Shown here one piece after another: positions 24,203-36,240 of a DNA stretch of 64,000 nucleotides. The translations under genes were made by a program, and so were the position numbers. How positions within the stretch are numbered: the stretch's first letter is position 1; every line of letters starts with the position of its first letter. Origin of the DNA: Jacaranda mimosifolia (lineage: Eukaryota > Streptophyta > Magnoliopsida > Lamiales > Bignoniaceae); the NCBI GenBank assembly GCA_018894105.1, contig CM032133.1:248001-312000 (forward strand), read 5' to 3'. The notes beneath the pieces are model-generated. The model saw only the letters and a program-made list of their open reading frames with translations, did no database searches and was not told the origin of the DNA.

Positions 24203-24922
24203 ATGTCAGGCATGAAGTACGAGGTAGAGAAGTTTGATGGGAAAAATAACTTTGGGCTATGGAAGATGATGGTTCACGCCCTTCTATGTCAACAAGGATT
24301 ACAGAGAGCGTTAAAAGGTAGAGATTTCTTGTCGAAAATGCTGAAGGACGAGTTCATGGCGAAGACTTACGGTACTCTGGTGTTATCATTGGCGGATAAC
24401 GTACTGAGAGAGGTCATCACAGAAAGTACGCCAACGGATTTATGGAAGAAGCTGGAGAGTCTATACATGATGAAGTCCCTAACAAATCGGCTGTATTTGA
24501 AACAACGATTACATACATTGAGGATGAAAGAAGGTACATCTATCACTCAACATATTGATTTTTTCTTTAAGGTGATTCTGGATCTCGCTAATATAGATGT
24601 CAAAATTGATGATGAGGATCAAGCTTTAATTCTCTTGTGTTCTCTGTCAAAATCTTTTGAGCACTTGGTTACTACTTTGCTGTACGAGAGAGATACGATT
24701 TCAATGGAGGATGTGAAGGCCTCACTGAATTTCAATGAGTTGAGAAAACATGTCCTGGGCAGCAACGATGGTGAAAGTGGGGAAAGATTGGTGGCAAAAG
24801 GGAGACCAAGAGAAAGGGGAAGGAGTAGAGGCCGATCGAAGTCCCGAACCAAGCCTAGAAATGATGACAAGTGTTTTAGGTGCGGAGGAAAGGGGCATTG
24901 TAAACGGAATTGTTTGGAATGA
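24203..24922 (+). CDS. Copia element 1 Gag with zinc knuckle
   Basis: Seen: an intact frame of about 239 codons from ATG 24203 (MSGMKYEVEKFDG). It has FDGKNNFGLWKMMVHALL, the LWKKLESLYMMKSLTNRLYLK helix block and LCSLSKSFEHLVTTLL, all typical of copia Gag (UBN2-type). A basic Arg/Ser stretch follows, then a C-terminal zinc knuckle CFRCGGKGHCKRNC (CX2CX4HX4C). Known: Gag forms the virus-like particle and the knuckle binds the element's RNA. The frame ends in TGA exactly after the knuckle, where intact elements usually continue into protease, so this stop may be secondary. It is the only domain of the element without internal stops. Confidence 0.85.
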   Translation: MSGMKYEVEKFDGKNNFGLWKMMVHALLCQQGLQRALKGRDFLSKMLKDEFMAKTYGTLVLSLADNVLREVITESTPTDLWKKLESLYMMKSLTNRLYLKQRLHTLRMKEGTSITQHIDFFFKVILDLANIDVKIDDEDQALILLCSLSKSFEHLVTTLLYERDTISMEDVKASLNFNELRKHVLGSNDGESGERLVAKGRPRERGRSRGRSKSRTKPRNDDKCFRCGGKGHCKRNCLE

Positions 24923-27900
24923 GGAAAGGCGAAGGATGCAAGTGAAACTTCTAATCAGAAACATAATGATGTCGCAGGAATTGTTGAGGACGAGTATGAT
25001 GGTGGGCTTATTCTCAACGTTGCCGAAATTTTACTAAGCTCTAAATAGATTTTAGATAGTGGTTGTTCCTACCACATGTGCCCAAGACAAGATTGGATTA
25101 CCACATACCAGAAATATGATGGTGGTAAAGTGCTAATGGGAAACGATGCTTCTTGCAGGGTTGTAGGAATTGGCTTAGTTTGTATCAAAATGCATGATGG
25201 GATAGTAAGGACCTTAACAGATATGTGTCATGTTCTAGATCTGAAGAAAAATCTGATATCGCTAGGTACTCAGGACAAGAATGGTTGTGAGTACAGAGCT
25301 CGAGATGGAGTTCTATGGGTTTCCAAAGGCGCATTGTTTATCATGAAGGAAGAAAAGTAGAATGACCTTTACATATTGTAGGGAAACATAATTTTTGGTA
25401 CTGCAGCGGTTCCTTCATCAATCAATGATACTACGAGACTGTGACATATGATGCTTGGGCATATGAGTGAAAGGGGGATGTCAGAACTGAGCAAACGAGC
25501 ATTGCTTGGTGGAGAGAAGACTGGAGAGCTAGATTTCTGCGAGCAGTGTGTGCTGGGCAAGCAACACAGGGTGAAATTTGGCACTGCAGTTCACAGGACC
25601 AAAGGCACCTTAGATTACATTCACTCAGATCTTTGGGGGTCTATCAAGTTCCTTCAAAGGGAGGTGCAAGGTACATGCTAACATTCATAGATGATTTCTC
25701 ACAGAGAGTATGGGTGTACATGCTGAAGCATAAGGATGAGGTGTTTGTCAACTTCAAGCAATGGAAGACCTTAATTGAGAAGTAGACAGGAAAGGAGATC
25801 AAGTGCTTGAGGACTGACAATGGATTGGAGTTCTGCAACAAGGAATTTCAGGAATTCTGCGATAAGAAAGGAATTGTGGCATCGCACAGTTGTACATACA
25901 CCACCGTAGAATGGAGTTACAAAATGGATGAATAAGACTATCTTGGAAAGAGCTAGATGCATGCTCTTTAATGCCGAACTGTCCAAGCATTTTTAGGCAA
26001 AAGCGATTAACACTGCGTGTTATTTGGTGAATAGGTCACCATCAACTGCTTTTGACAGCAAGACATTAATGAAAGTTTGGTCCGGGTCTTCTATTGATTA
26101 CTCAAATATGAGAATATTTGGGTGTCCAGCTTATGCTCATGTCCGGGATGGAAAGCTTGAGCCAAGGGCTAGAAAGTGCATATTTCTAGGCTATGCAGAT
26201 TGAGTCAAAGGTTATCGTTTGTGGTGTAATGATGACAAGGGCTCTAAGATGATTATCAGCAGGGACGTGACATTTGATGAGTCTGCAATGATGAAGAAGA
26301 TAGAGCAGCAGGAAAGCGGTTAACAGGGTGTTAAGGAGAAGGTGGAGATTCATATTGATCCTCCACAAGTTTCAAAAGGGAAACAGAAGGTGGTAGATAA
26401 AGTTGGTGAGAGCAAATTATCACCTAATCAACAGCAGGAAAATGAACTACTAGAAAATTATCGCTTGGCTCGCGATAGGGAGAGGAGGCAAATCAAGCCA
26501 CCACAGCGGTATGCTTGCTCAGATATGGTAACTTATGCTTTGAGTTGAGCCGAGGAGTTTGTAGGAGATGATCCAGTTTCATACAAAGAGATAATTTCCA
26601 GACTAGATTTTGATAAATGGGTTGTAGCTATGAGTGAAGAGATGGAGTCTCTATACAAGAATAACACACGGGAGCTGGTTGATGTATCCAAAGGATAGAA
26701 GATTGTAGGTTGCAAATGGATCTATAAGAAGAAGGAAGGGATTCCTGGTGTTTAAGATGCCAGATACAAGGCACGATTGATTGCTAAAGGTTTTACTCAG
26801 AGAGAGGGAGTTGACTTTCACGAAGTATTCTCCCCAATTGTAAAACATACTTTCATTCGTATTTTACTTGCCATGGTTGCTTTGTTTGGTATGGAGCTGG
26901 AGCAGATGGATGTGAAAGCAACGTTTCTGCATGGTGAGATGGAAGAACAAATCTACATGAGTCAACCAGAAGAATTCGTTGTTCCCGGGAAACAAAATCA
27001 AGCATGTCTTTTGAAGAGGTCATTATATGGCCTGAAGCAGTCTCCCAAGTAGTGGTATAAAAGGTTTGATGTTTTTATTACCAAGATAGGATATGCTAGA
27101 AGTAAGTTTGATTGTTGTGTATATTACAAAATTTGTAGTGATAGCCTTATGGTATATTTACTGTTGTATATTGATGATATGTTGATTGCCTCTAGAAATA
27201 TATATGAGATCAACCAATTAAAAGCTCAGTTAAGTGAATAATTTGAGATGAAGGATTTGGACGATGCAAAGAAAATATTGGGCATGGAGATCATCTGGAA
27301 TAGATACGCAGGATTGTTGTACTTGTCTCAACAATATTACATTGAGAAAGTACTTGAGCGATTTGGGATGGATAAGTCCAAGCCAGCTAGTACGCCACTT
27401 GCAGCTCATTTTAGGCTCTCATCAGATCTATCAACGAGTACTGAGGAGGAGGTGGAGCACATGTCTAAGTGTCATATGCTAGTGCAGTGGGCAGCTTGAT
27501 GTATGCCATAGTGTGCACTAGGCTAGACATTTCACATGTAGTCAGTGTCGTGAGCTGGTATATGCACAAGCCAAGAAAGACTCATTGGTAGATTGTGAAA
27601 TGGATCATGAGGTATCTGAGAGGCTCTACAAATAGATGTTTGAGGTATAGTCAATTGAATTCTACTACTAGAATTATTGGCTATGTGGATGTGGATTATG
27701 CAGGAGATTTAGACAGCAGAAGGTCCATGACGGGCTATGTGTTTTGTGTATCAAGTTGTACTGTTAGTTAGAAGGCGACTTTGTAGTCATCAATTGTATT
27801 GTCTACAACAGAAGCTGAGTACATGGCTTTAGCTGAAGGCGTCAAGGAAGGCATTTAGCTAAAAGGGCTGATCGATGATATGGGTATGACTTCTGAGATC

Positions 27901-28020
27901 ACTCAGGTATTTTTTGATAGTCAGAGTGCCATACACTTGTCAAAGAATTAAGCATTTCATGAGAGAACAAAGCACATAGATGTGAGGTATTACTTTGTTT
28001 GGGATATGGTGTCACAATGA
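24923..28020 (+). pseudogene. Copia element 1 pol remnant (PR, IN, RT, RNase H)
   Basis: Domains are recognisable in order but interrupted. Protease: ILDSGCSYHMCP (about 25049; DSG active site). GAG-pre-integrase with zinc ligands and integrase core: HMMLGHMSERGMSEL, FCEQCVLGKQHRVKF, DYIHSDLWG, then FIDDFSQRVWVYMLKHKDEV and CLRTDNGLEF (about 25440-25850). Reverse transcriptase: GFTQREGVDFHEVFSPIVKH, QMDVKATFLHGE, LLKRSLYGLKQSPK, and the catalytic YIDDMLI (about 26770-27190). RNase H: DYAGDLDSRRSMTGYVF, STTEAEYMALAEG, HERTKHIDVRY (about 27690-28000). At least eight in-frame stops occur, several TAG where Trp or Gln is expected. Not translatable as a polyprotein. Confidence 0.88.
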
Positions 28021-28060
28021 GTCATGTTGGTTGACAAAGTTAGGACAAAGGATAATCTGG

Positions 28061-28100
28061 TAACATGCTGACTAAGGTTGTAACATGCTGACTAAGGTTG
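28061..28100 (+). repeat. Exact 20-bp tandem duplication near the pol end
   Basis: The 20-base unit TAACATGCTGACTAAGGTTG occurs twice back to back, just after the RNase H remnant. It looks like a replication-slippage duplication. Confidence 0.9.
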
Positions 28101-28222
28101 TTTTAGGAATCAAATTCGAGCATTGCTTGGATTTGATTAATGTTTGCAGACTCAGATAACATGCCTCTTTGGGTGCAGAGACAAAGAAGAAGGATGGTGA
28201 ATTTCAAGTCAAGGTGAAAAAT

Positions 28223-28998
28223 TATTAATTTTACCTTGAAATTTGGGCTAAATTGACGAGAACCGAAAGAAGAACAGAGTAAAATGGAGCAAGGATTCAA
28301 AATGGGCACACGGAGCACACCCTGACGTATGTTGGCAAGACGCCCCACGCTGGGGCGCGTCAAGGCGCACAGCGTGGCAGAAAAATGGGCGACGTACGCT
28401 CGGGCGCAGGGCAGTGCGCGCTCAGGCACACATGCCACTGGAATCGTGCGCTCGGGAGCAAGGCAGCTGCGCCCGAGTGCTTGACTTACTGGAATAGGCA
28501 GAAATTGACGCCTTGTGCACCCGGGCGCGAGACAATCTGTAATGCTGCGCCCTGGCTCAAGTTGTCCACGCCAGGGCACAAGAAAGACTATTCACCTAGG
28601 CTATTTTTCGGAGAAACAGGGGCACTGCGCGCCCTGGCGTGAGACGTGTGCTCCTCGGCGTGTGGTGCTGGCCCATGAGCCTTGGGCTTCGGGTTTCGAC
28701 AATATATATCAATTTTTTCTTCCGGGAAAATTATCACAAACATAATACAAGGGCTTCTTAACGGCTTTTAAATAATTCTCTCAAGATGGAGTTTAGAACG
28801 ATGGTGCTAGGTGTTTTTGTGAGATTTGTGGGATTCAAGTTTGTACTTGCACTTTGATTCGAGATCAATAAAATTTCTTTTCATTGTTGGGTGGATTAGG
28901 CACATCGCCGAACCGTGTTAAATCTTGTTGTCACTTTACATTGAGTTTCTTTACTATTATTTTATTGTTTCCGTAATAGATCCTCATGGGTTACAACA
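28223..28998 (+). repeat. 3' LTR of copia element 1
   Basis: Aligns end to end with 23368-24176. The first bases have mutated from TGTTGATTTT to TATTAATTTT, and it ends TTACAACA. It is preceded by a purine-rich AAGGTGAAAAAT polypurine-tract remnant. It has the same GC-rich body as the 5' LTR. Confidence 0.85.
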
Positions 28999-29259
28999 AT
29001 TAGAAATTTATTTTTACGGAGAATTAGAAAAGGCACAAAAAAAAAGAAAGAAAAAAAATTGAAATGATTAGAGTAAAATCACATATCTTATTGTCATATT
29101 ACATCCAACTCAAAGCCATTTTGCACATTTTGGGTTGTAATTCCCTATTAGATTAATAGGTCATCCCTGGCCAAAGGTTTTTCAGGGTCTAAAAAATTAT
29201 TGGGATGAACTAAGGAACATGGGCCTCGGTTGGACCTCAATCCATATCTAAGAGTCTAT

Positions 29260-29508
29260 ATATTTCTAGGGTTTGTACAATACTAGAAATCAAGAGAAAC
29301 CTGGAAGACTTCATTTTGGCTCTGAAAGAATCAATGTGAAGTGTTTATACAATACATGAACTATTCCTATTTATAGTCGTGTATTGCAGCTGATTAACTA
29401 ACAAACTCAACTAATTAACTGAATAAAATAACTGGCTAATTAAACAAATAAAGGCTAACCAACTAACGTTGTCAACTAATGACTGACGGTGCCATCAACT
29501 CTTCTACA
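29260..29508 (-). repeat. 3' LTR of copia element 2
   Basis: Homologous to 33970-34237, sharing CTGGAAGACTTCATTTTGGC-type phrases, GTGAAGTGTTTATACA and CAACTCTTCTACA. On the minus strand it begins TGTAGAAGAGTTGATGG. The outer (left) boundary is approximate because the two copies fade near TTTCTAGGG. Confidence 0.78.
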
Positions 29509-29521
29509 CACCCCCTTTAAG
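29509..29521 (-). other. Polypurine tract of copia element 2
   Basis: On the minus strand TTAAAGGGGGTG directly precedes the TGTAGAAG start of the 3' LTR, the expected place for plus-strand priming. Confidence 0.7.
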
Positions 29522-29656
29522 TTGGAGATTAATGAGGATCAACAAACCCTAACTTGAACAATAAATATTCAAACTGTGGTGATGGTAGGGATTTGGTGAA
29601 GAAGACATCAAGTTGCTCTTTGCTGGGTAGATGTTGAGTGTGAATGAATCCTTCCT

Positions 29657-30289
29657 TCAATCAATTCGAACTAAATGACAATCTATTTTCAAGTGTTTCA
29701 TACGCTCATAGAACACTAAGTTAGCAGTAATATGCATTGCAGCTTTGTTGTCACTATGCAAAGGTATGGGCAAGGGAATTGAGACCTCAGAATCAGCCAG
29801 GACATATGATATCCACTGCAATTCGCATTGTGAAGGCCATGCTGCAGTATTTGGCCTCGGCTGAAGATCGAAAATGGTATTTTGCTTCTTGGTTTTCCAA
29901 GAGATGAGCGAGGGACCCAGGAGGATACAGAATCCAATAAGCAATTTTCTCATGTCACGGCGTGCGGTGCAGTCTGCATCACAATACGCCTGCAACCTCA
30001 AGTTATTACGTGATGCTAAGAACAACTCTCTGGATGGGAACTGCTTTAGACATCTTAAGACATGTATGGTTGCTTCCCAATACTTTTGGCAAGGTGAATT
30101 GACGAAGTAGCTAAACTGTTGCCCTGTATGAGTGACATTAGGACATGTTAAATTTAAATATAACAACCCCAACCAATCTTCTGTACTTATTTGGTTTGGT
30201 GAATAGTGGCCTCCATCTTCACTGAATGTTTGGCCCTTGGGCAAGGCAGTCTTCGCTGGTTTGGCTCCCATCATTCTAGTATCCTTCAA
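29657..30289 (-). pseudogene. Copia element 2 RNase H / RT C-terminus remnant
   Basis: An open stretch of about 210 codons with DTRMMGAKPAKTALPKGQ (end of RT), PCQKYWEATIHVLRCLKQFP, LQAYCDADCTA (RNase H acidic motif), GFCILLGPSLISWKTKKQNT and the final SDNKAAMHITANLVFYERMK. These are the standard copia RNase H landmarks. The TEAEYRA block is disrupted, and the frame stops early. Confidence 0.8.
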
Positions 30290-33200
30290 GGTGTCTAAAA
30301 TGTATTTTCTTTAGTTTAGGAACATCCCATCAACTGACCTTTCTATCTCAACCCCTAAGAAATACCTAGCCTATCCTAGATCTTTAATAGTGAAATGAGC
30401 ATCAAGAAACCTTTTAGTGGCTACGATTTCCTCCGCACTGTCCCCAGTGATTTACACATTATGCACATACACAATTAAGAATGTGGAAGACCTCTCAATG
30501 ATCTTAATGAAGAGGCAATAATCATGCTCTGATTGTTTGAAGCCAAAACTTTGCAATTTCACACAGAACTCATGATTCCACTCCTTTGAAGCTTGTTTTA
30601 ATCCATACAAAGACCTGACTAGCTTACGAACTTGCCCTTACTTTACCTTAGAATAGCCTTATGATGTTGTCATGTACACCTCTTTATGTAGATATCTATG
30701 TAAATATGTATTATTAATATCCAGTTGCTACTTTGCACTTGCTAGTGTCAAAGAAACCCTAACTGCGACCAATTTTGCTAATGGAGAGGAAGAGTCAAAA
30801 TAGTCTACCCCAATCACTTGATTATATCGCTAAGCAATCAACCTTACTTTGAATCTTTCTACTGTCCCGTCAGGCAGATACTTTATTTTATAAACCTGCC
30901 TTGATCCAATTGTTCTTTTCCCTTTAGGTAATTCAGTAAATTCCTAGGTAAGATTTCTATCAAGGACTTCCAGCACCTTTCCATGGCTTCCACCCACCCT
31001 GGATCAGTACTAGCCAATCTGTATGAGTCTGGATTTGAATCATTTGATACTTTGATAAAAAATTCTATGTACTATTTATGCAAATTAGGTGATACATAGT
31101 AGGGAAATGTGTGAATAGGGTAAGATGCTTTTGAAGTTGCTATAATGGTCCTACTGTGCTTTGTATTAGATGGGGTTGTTGAATGACATTAGACACAAAA
31201 TCATTCAACCATGCTAGCTTGTGTCTGACCTGGTGCTTTGTATTATGGGGTTGGGTTGATCATTTAAAGTATTAGATGGCTAAAGTGGTTTAAATTAGTG
31301 GTTCACGGGAGACATCATCTTGATAGGTAGGAGGTAAGATATGATTAATTGTCACAGGGTCATTGTCAAGTTAAGAGGAAGAGGTGATGGATCATTAGAA
31401 CTTGATTGGTGAGGAAAGACATTCTCATAGAACATTGCATCCTTAGATGTTATAACTTGTGAGTCTTAAGATTATATACCTTAAAAGCTTTTTGACTAGA
31501 GAAATATCCAAGGAAGACACTTTCCTATTTTTGAGTTAAATTTATCTTTAAGAGGTAAAATGTTTGTGACATAGCATAGATACTCAAAGACTCATATGAA
31601 GAGACAATGCCTAAAGAGAATTTCACAGGGACTTTTTTTGTTCATAAGAGGAGTAAAGAGTCTATTGATGGTATGTGTGGCTACTAGGATATATTCTCCC
31701 GAGAACCTTTCAGGTAATTTGGCTTGAAATGTTAGGCTCTAGCGACCTGTAGCAGGTGCTTATGTTTTCTTTCTACAACTTCATTTTCCTGTGGAGTGTA
31801 TGGGCTTGTTTTCTGGTGTTGTATTCCCTTTTCTAAAAACAAGGATTGACATTCATGGTCTGTGGATTCAGTTCCATCGTCTGCCCTTAGGGTCTTTATC
31901 TTTGTCTCAAACTAGTTCTCTATGAGATTGATGAATTGAGTTAAGACATGAACAGTTTGGGACTTGTGGGACAGGAGATATGTCCAACTAGACCTACTAA
32001 AGTCATCTATAATGGTTATAATGAATTGAGCTCTAATTAACAAAGTTAAATAGTATAGATCCCAAAGATCAACGTGCAATAGTTGGAATATTTGTGAGGT
32101 CTTAGTTTGGCTCATAGGAAAAGCAAGCTTTGGTTGTTTATAGCTGACTAGGATCACAAGGAAGGCATGACATAGTATCATTCTTATTTACAAATTCCAA
32201 GTGAGACAAGACTACAGTAGATGCACGTTGTAGTCTTATATGCTAAAGCAATGCACTACTAGTAGAATCTTTGTCTATAGAGCATGAATTTGAGCAATTG
32301 TTACAACTAGAATAATCTTTTGAGAGGTGAAATTGACAATTTGTAAAATCAAAAATGAAACTAGGATCAATGCTACTGGAATCAGGCACATACAACTACC
32401 CAAGCACCTTGTCAACAGTCAAACCTTCTCAGTCTCCAGGTCTTGCAGGAAACAATGCGTTGGATAGAATATGAATTTGAGTGATGAGTTTTCTAACAAC
32501 TTGTTGACTGATAGCAAGTCATATTGAAGCTGGGGAATGGATAAAGCATTGGCAAGAACTAGCCTATTTGAAAGATAAATGTCTCCCATATGTTTAGCTG
32601 TTTTGGTTGTTTCATCAGGCAATATTGTCTAGGGGTTGGATTCTTAATAGGTTCGGTTATTTTATTAACTTCTAGTCACAACATATACAATTTGAGGTCC
32701 AATTACCAAACCCTAACAACCAAACAATACCAAAGCCAAATTAATAGAAATTTGTACCTGCAAGGTCATAGGAGTGCATTAGATTGGATGCAGCTCCCTC
32801 TGCCACATCATTTTCTTTCATAATCCTGTTGACCTCATATTGTATTAAGTTTTTGAATCTTACTGTTCCAATCTGCTGGTAATAAATTTTCTTCCTTGGC
32901 TCAGCTTTAGACGACGTGTTTGCCAAATTGGCCACCTGTTTATGCCCAGACTTTGCTTTAGTTTCCATGAGCTCTATATACTAAACAGGTGTACCATGCA
33001 ACTTAAAACAAGTTTTTCCTATGTGCCCACTGTAATTGCAGTGTGAGCAGTATAGAGAGGCTTTCTACCTTCTTCTATCCTGGTTTACCCTTTTATAACC
33101 CTAAGTTTCACTATTTTGTTTCCTAGGAGGTTGATTTCCGACTAACATCGCCATACCGTCAATCTTCTCCCCGTACAAGTTTTGAAATTCTCTTTTTTTT

Positions 33201-33960
33201 TCAACCCTCAAGATCATCGAGTATGCTTTTTTAATCATCGTCAATAGATCCATAACTAAAACCGAATTTCTGATGTGATTATAGCTATCATTTAAACCTA
33301 TTAAAAACTAAATCAACTTACCAAACGAATTGTAATCCACCACTTGCTTGGTGGCGCCACAATTTCCTAAGTTACAAGAAGCAAACACTGGAGTTTGTCC
33401 CACAACTTCTTCAACTTGGTGTAGAATTGTTAATAAATTGGTTCCCTCGAGAGATTGAGTTAATTTCCTTATGCAATTGGCACAACAAGGGGCCATTGCA
33501 CTCTCTGAACCTCTCATCTAATTCTTGCCATAGCTCCCTTATAGTCATAGTGTTCAAGAAGGCATCAACTATCTCATTTGATATTGAATTTAGGATCCAT
33601 GACTGCACCACGCAATCAACTCTACTATATTACTCAAATTCCTCACAATCTTTTCATGTCATGGCATATTTTCCATTAATGAACCCAATTTAATCTTTGC
33701 ACCTAAAGTAATTTTCATAGCTCAACTCCGAGCTAAGAAATTGTTCTCGTCCAACTGAGTTGATACAAGTAACATACCTAGATAGTCTGAAGATTGGAGG
33801 TGTAGTTGATTCCTATCGCCATTTCCAGTCTTATTCTGAGGCAGATTCCAGATTCCTCTCGTTCCTACAGTTCAAACAATTATTCCTTTTCACCGATCAA
33901 GTGTTGGAAGACATGATCTAGCTCAATTTTGGTTTATTTAAGCAAGATTTAACATACTTT
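30290..33960 (-). pseudogene. Copia element 2 gag-pol remnant
   Basis: Minus-strand landmarks: Gag around 33611-33411 (SISNEIVDAFLNTMTIRELW, ECNGPLLCQLHKEI), frameshifted near 33480; zinc knuckle CSHCNYSGHIGKTC at about 33010-33050 (CX2CX4HX4C); pre-integrase region 32622-32419 (LANALSIPQLQYDLLSVNKL); integrase core 32181-31912 (LLHVDLWD, IIDDFSRSSWTYLLSHKSQT). A reverse transcriptase remnant around 31000-30300 has a damaged catalytic box reading YVHNV where YVDD is expected. Frameshifts and stops are frequent, so no polyprotein can be made. Confidence 0.8.
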
Positions 33961-33967
33961 GATACCA
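33954..33967 (-). other. Primer binding site of copia element 2
   Basis: Minus strand TGGTATCAAAGTATG lies just inside the 5' LTR. It matches the initiator tRNA-Met-type site at its first eight bases (TGGTATCA). Confidence 0.7.
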
Positions 33968-33969
33968 TT

Positions 33970-34237
33970 TACATTTTCTATGGTTTGTACATGACTGGAA
34001 TTCGAGAGTGACCTAGAAGACTTTATTTTGGCTCTGAAAGAATGAATGTGTATTAATTCTAAAAAGTGAAGTGTTTATACAGTGCATTAACTACTCTTAT
34101 TTATAGCTGCATATTGAAGCTGATTACCTAACAAACCTAACCAATTAATTGACTAAAATAATTGGCTAATTAATCAACTAGAGGCTAACAACTAACATCA
34201 TTAGCTAATGACTGGTAATGCGATCAACTCTTCTACA
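33970..34237 (-). repeat. 5' LTR of copia element 2
   Basis: Pair of the copy at 29260-29508. On the minus strand it starts TGTAGAAGAGTTGATCGC and ends near the primer site. A short insertion (ATGTGTATTAATTCTAAAAA) distinguishes it from the 3' copy. Confidence 0.78.
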
Positions 34238-35109
34238 AAATCTCATTGGCTTGGTCCACTAAACAACACCTCCATCTCACATCCTACCTAGGGCATGCTT
34301 ATTCAACTCAACCCATAAACTTGGGCTTGGCACATACGATCATAGCCATAGGAAGTAGAAGAGTTTCGTCCTATGCTGTATCATCAATTCCCATGTACAA
34401 TTGTATAATTAAGCTGAAGAACTAAACCACATTTATTGCTTGGACCCATGCCAATCCTATATATGTTGCTTCTCAAGTATGAATATGATAGATGGAGAAC
34501 CAAATGGATTTGCAATATATTTTCATCCTTGGGCTTGTGGAACAACTCTCTTACTTAAGCTCCATCAGATTGACTAATTAAGAGATGTACTTCCCCCGAC
34601 CTACTGCCCATGGTTTCTTTTGGACTTCAGAACGAGAAAAACCATTTCTTATATAAATTGGTTGAAAAGGGACCATATTTCCTTCTTGAATTCAGTCTTT
34701 AGCAACAACATACTTGTGACAATTAAAATGTTAGATCACCTTTGATGGAATCAACAAATTGGCCGTGATTTTGAGGCATGATGTTACTATCATTAAGGTG
34801 ATTTTTGCCCTCACTTTAAAAGAGTTTGCTGATGAATTTTGCAAGGCAATTCACCCCCAGGATACAACAAAACCACCAAACATGCAACTGACAATCTTGA
34901 AGAGTTCCTTTAAAACTTTTTTTTTATAATTTCTAATATTATATTTATAAAGAATAGAGATTAAGAAAGTATTTTCTTGTTTGTTTTCTTAGTGTATCAA
35001 ATGCGCATAGAGCCTTTTGTATTTTTAATTAATGAAACAATGCATTCATTAATTCTGAACTGATACAGTACTTAAGTTAAACAATGTTTCTATTTAACTC
35101 AAATCATTT
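34238..35109. other. Intergenic DNA, no gene seen
   Basis: This is the continuation of the host sequence into which copia element 2 inserted. There are no open frames with recognisable domains and no paired ends. Confidence 0.45.
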
Positions 35110-35500
35110 GATACAACCTTTCATGAAAAAATTAAACCTTTTCATAGAAGATGTAACCTTTGTTTTATTTCTTAATTAAATAATAATTTTATAATTAAAT
35201 AATTATGTAAAAAAAAAAAGAATAAGTAGCTTGTAGAATAAATTTACACATACACGAATAAAAAATTATCCGATACTACTTTTCATGAAAAAATTAAACC
35301 TTTTCATAGAAGATGTAACCTTTGTTTTATTTCTTAATTAAATAATAATTTTATAATTAAATAATTATGTAGAAAAAAAAAGAATAAGTAGCTTGTAGAA
35401 TAAATTTACACATACACGAATAAAAAATTATCCGATACTACTTTTCATGAAAAAATTAAACCTTTTCATAGAAAATATAATCTTTATCTTATTCCATAAT
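35110..35500 (+). repeat. 162-bp AT-rich tandem repeat, about 2.4 copies
   Basis: Units start at 35110, 35272 and 35434, each beginning GATAC(A/T)AC(C/T)TTTCATGAA. The first two are nearly identical and the third is partial and more diverged. The unit has no coding sequence. Confidence 0.88.
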
Positions 35501-35522
35501 TATTAACTCTTGTTTTCTTTTC

Positions 35523-35750
35523 CGATGGACAAACTCCCACATATTTTTTATACACAAGCTAACAATAACTTTTGTTATATATAAATAATATATATATATA
35601 TATATTAGCTTCCACACTTTTCCTCAATCTTTTACTCAAATATTATGTCCCACAAGTACTTTATATACAATAAAACTCTTTTTTTTCTTTTCCTATATGG
35701 GACAAATTCCTACATATTTTCAATATACAAGCTAACAATAATAGTATCTT
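35523..35750 (+). repeat. Direct repeat pair about 173 bp apart
   Basis: The phrase GGACAAACTCCCACATATTT followed by ACACAAGCTAACAATAA near 35527 recurs as GGACAAATTCCTACATATTT and ATACAAGCTAACAATAA near 35699. Probably a further decayed tandem duplication. Confidence 0.6.
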
Positions 35751-36240
35751 CCAACAAGAAAAATATCTTTTGGTTTAGATCTGCCTTCAATTGAAAAGAG
35801 TTTTACTCGATTCATTGATTTAATGGGCTTTTTTTATGGTCATGTATCCATAGTTTTAACTTATTATCTGTATCCACTTTTTAACCATTGATATTCAAAT
35901 AATTTAATCTCCACCTTAGAACCAACATAAATTGAAAAATGCGCTAAAGTTTTACCTATAAAAAATATTAAAAAACTTTTAAATATTTATATATGTATGC
36001 ACATACATATTAAATCTTTAATTGAGTCTATTTATTTAAAAAAAAACTAAATTCAAAATTTCAAAAAAAAGAAGAAAAGAAAGAGAAGAAATATTCTTCT
36101 TTAGCCACCCCGATCCTCGTCCCAGCCAGGTCAGTGGTCACTGGTCCATGGTGGCCAATCGCTGGCCATTTTTAGGTTAGATTTGGTCAGCGGCCACGGC
36201 TTGGGGTTTGGGGTGAGGGATTTGTTATATGTATGCATAT

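Larger units (their letters stand above)
23368..28998 (+). mobile_element. Degenerate Ty1/copia LTR retrotransposon 1
   Basis: Order: LTR, tRNA-Met-type primer site, gag, protease, integrase, reverse transcriptase, RNase H, LTR. This order (integrase before reverse transcriptase) is that of Ty1/copia. Gag is still open but pol carries numerous in-frame stops and small frameshifts, so the element is dead. The two LTRs have diverged visibly, which suggests an old insertion. Confidence 0.93.
29260..34237 (-). mobile_element. Degenerate Ty1/copia LTR retrotransposon 2
   Basis: Reading the minus strand from 34237: short LTR (about 265 bp), primer site, Gag with zinc knuckle, integrase, reverse transcriptase remnant, RNase H, polypurine tract, LTR. 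The order is that of copia. All coding parts are broken by stops and frameshifts. It lies tail-to-tail with copia element 1, about 260 bases away, and its LTRs are unrelated to those of that element. Confidence 0.88.
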
